Assembly: GCA_020638855.1 (NCBI GenBank)
Contig: JACKHT010000026.1
Location: forward strand, 1 to 22,028
DNA length: 22,028 nucleotides
Source of the DNA: Planctomycetota bacterium
Lineage (GTDB): Bacteria; Planctomycetota; UBA1135; GCA-002686595
Direction: 5' to 3'
Below, in pieces: positions 20,469 through 22,028 of this stretch. The notes beneath the pieces are model-generated. The model worked only from the letters and a program-made list of their open reading frames with translations, was not told where the DNA came from and did not search any database. The stretch's first letter is position 1, and every line of letters begins with the position of its first letter. The position numbers and the translations under genes are program-made.

Positions 20469-21992
20469 ATGAATACTTCCAACCTGTCCCACCTGCCCGT
20501 ATCCCTATCGAGCCTTGGGCTCGCTTGCGCCTTAGGCGTTTTGACCTTGGCCTGCTCGCAATCGGAAGCGGCGGGTGAACCACCCAGCCCGTCGACCCGA
20601 TCGACCAGCGAGGCCATGACCGACTTGGCTACCGATCCGGGTCCCGTCCTTGGCGAGGAGGAGGCCATCCTGACTTCGCCCCCCCACGTCCCGCCGCCGA
20701 TCACGCGCGATCATGCCACCAAACTGATCGTAAACCTGGCGGTCAAAGAACACGTGGGCCGCATTGCCGATGGAGTCGAGTACACCTTCTGGACTTTTGG
20801 AGGAACCGTCCCCGGTAGTTTCATCCGCACGCGGGTGGGCGACGTGGTCGAGTTCAACCTGCACAACTCGCCCGACAGCAAGATGCCCCACAACATCGAC
20901 CTGCACGCTGTCACCGGCCCTGGCGGCGGGGCTGCCTCGAGCTTTACGGCTCCTGGTCACACCTCCCAGTTTTCCTTCCAGGTGACCCGTCCGGGCCTAT
21001 ACGTGTACCACTGCGCCACGGCACCGGTCGGCATGCACATCGCCAACGGCATGTACGGCTTGATCCTCGTGGAACCCATCGGCGGGTTGGCCCCCGTCGA
21101 CAAGGAATACTACGTGATGCAGGGCGATTTCTACACCGAAGGTGGCTACGGCGAAGCCGGATTGCAGCCCTTCAGCATGGCCAAGGCCTTAGAAGAGAAT
21201 CCTGACTACGTGCTCTTCAATGGCTCCGTCGGTTCGCTCGTGGGTGACAACGCGATCACAGCCAACGTCGGGGAAACCGTGCGTCTCTTCGTAGGCAATG
21301 GCGGGCCGAACTTGGTGAGCTCGTTCCACGTGATCGGTGAAATCTTCGATACGCTGTATGCTGAGGGCGGATCACAGGCCAACCACAACGTGCAAACCAC
21401 CTTGATTCCAGCGGGTGGGGCTGCCATCGCAGAATTTGGTGTGGAGGTTCCCGGCACGTTCATCTTGGTCGATCACAGCATCTTCCGCACCTTCAACAAG
21501 GGAGCCCTAGGCATGCTCACCGTCTCTGGATCGGAGGACCTGACCATCTATTCGGGCAAGCAAGACGACCGCGTCTACCAGGGCGAAGGAGGCGCGATCC
21601 AAACCATGCCCGGTGGAGTGGCTGTGGTGACCCCCACGACCCGCACGAAGGATGAGCGTATGCAACTCGGCGAGCGGGCTTACGCAGCGACCTGCGTGGC
21701 CTGTCACCAAGCCAATGGAAATGGTTTGCCGGGTGCCTTCCCGCCCCTGGCCAACTCCGATTATCTCATGGCGGACAAGACACGCGCGATCCACGTCATC
21801 ATGGATGGACTGCAAGGGCCAGTGACCGTCAACGGCACCACCTACAACAGCGTCATGCCCAAGCTGAACCTGAGCGACGACGAGATCGCCAACGTGCTGA
21901 CCTACGTGCGCAACAGCTTTGGAAACTCGGGCGACATGGTGACCGTGGCGGAAGTTGTCGCAGCCCGCGCCCAGTCCCAGGGAGCCAAGTAA
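20469..21992 (+). CDS. nirK: Copper nitrite reductase with C-terminal cytochrome c domain
   Basis: A 507-residue protein from ATG 20469. The N-terminus is a lipoprotein-like signal (MNTSNLSHLPVSLSSLGLAC... LTLAC), followed by a low-complexity linker to about residue 85, so it is probably tethered in the envelope. Two cupredoxin domains reduce nitrite to NO. Type 1 copper ligands are His141, Cys182, His190 and Met195. Type 2 ligands are His146, His181 and His336. The catalytic pair is Asp144 and His287. A C-terminal cytochrome c domain has CVACH (Cys409, Cys412, His413) and SVMPKL (Met ligand), as in Ralstonia or Pseudoalteromonas-type NirK fusions. It lies 78 nt after norB, likely in the same operon. 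An in-frame ATG at 20394 is an alternative start but would place 25 residues before the signal. Confidence 0.95.
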   Translation: MNTSNLSHLPVSLSSLGLACALGVLTLACSQSEAAGEPPSPSTRSTSEAMTDLATDPGPVLGEEEAILTSPPHVPPPITRDHATKLIVNLAVKEHVGRIADGVEYTFWTFGGTVPGSFIRTRVGDVVEFNLHNSPDSKMPHNIDLHAVTGPGGGAASSFTAPGHTSQFSFQVTRPGLYVYHCATAPVGMHIANGMYGLILVEPIGGLAPVDKEYYVMQGDFYTEGGYGEAGLQPFSMAKALEENPDYVLFNGSVGSLVGDNAITANVGETVRLFVGNGGPNLVSSFHVIGEIFDTLYAEGGSQANHNVQTTLIPAGGAAIAEFGVEVPGTFILVDHSIFRTFNKGALGMLTVSGSEDLTIYSGKQDDRVYQGEGGAIQTMPGGVAVVTPTTRTKDERMQLGERAYAATCVACHQANGNGLPGAFPPLANSDYLMADKTRAIHVIMDGLQGPVTVNGTTYNSVMPKLNLSDDEIANVLTYVRNSFGNSGDMVTVAEVVAARAQSQGAK

Positions 21993-21993
21993 C

Positions 21994-22028
21994 GTGAGTC
22001 GGCGCCCCTTCGGATCCTGGCCCTTCGG
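21994..22028 (+). CDS. Possible start of a next gene in the denitrification operon
   Basis: A GTG one base after the nirK stop codon opens a frame (beginning MSRRPFGSWPF) that stays open to the window end. The basic start followed by aromatic and hydrophobic residues could be a signal or membrane anchor. Only 11 codons are visible, so its identity cannot be judged. Confidence 0.3.
   Translation, partial: MSRRPFGSWPF

Overview
The window looks like chromosomal DNA of a high-GC Gram-negative bacterium, most likely a member of the Planctomycetota. That assignment is an inference. It rests on GC-rich coding sequence with few Shine-Dalgarno sites, a secreted low-complexity protein ending in an NFSNALTVTF-type C-terminal module of a kind I associate with that phylum, several carboxypeptidase-regulatory-like repeats in one envelope protein, and lipoprotein and c-type haem proteins scattered through the region. 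No rRNA, tRNA, CRISPR array, transposase or phage gene was seen.

Layout. Positions 1-2735 (minus strand) hold a class-II-like cytochrome lipoprotein, a secreted alpha/beta hydrolase and a membrane-anchored haem-binding protein. An ABC1/AarF/UbiB-type kinase follows on the plus strand (2869-4512). From 4512 to 9652, three diverged copies of a 229-289 bp element with 29-bp terminal inverted repeats (copies A, B, C) fill the gaps around a secreted repeat protein (minus) and a large carboxypeptidase-regulatory-like repeat protein (plus). A half-size EamA transporter and a predicted seven-bladed beta-propeller protein follow on the minus strand to 11559, then a 563 bp gene-poor spacer. Positions 12123-14449 form a peroxide-defence locus: ahpC-ahpD on the minus strand, divergent from an OxyR-type regulator that keeps the two redox cysteines. 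nagB follows. Next is a translationally coupled pair: a GNAT/C39-like-peptidase fusion and a RimK-type ATP-grasp ligase with an RLAN-like N-terminus. After a strong hairpin, the right end carries a denitrification operon: norC (with an extra cytochrome domain), norB and nirK (with a C-terminal cytochrome domain), possibly continuing past the window end.

How the genes work together. NirK reduces nitrite to NO and NorCB reduces NO to N2O. Both the NorC and NirK polypeptides carry a fused extra c-haem domain, which may provide built-in electron delivery. AhpC and AhpD form a peroxidase and its adaptor/reductant, presumably controlled by OxyR. The GNAT-C39 and ATP-grasp pair belongs to a predicted but poorly characterised peptide-bond-forming system and is the best candidate here for under-described biology. 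The inverted-repeat elements are the best candidate for an undescribed DNA element: two of three copies lie exactly between convergent stop codons, and the third contributes part of a putative promoter.

A recurring signal is a TANNNT-like hexamer ending 6-7 nt before the start codon of several genes, which suggests leaderless or nearly leaderless transcripts.
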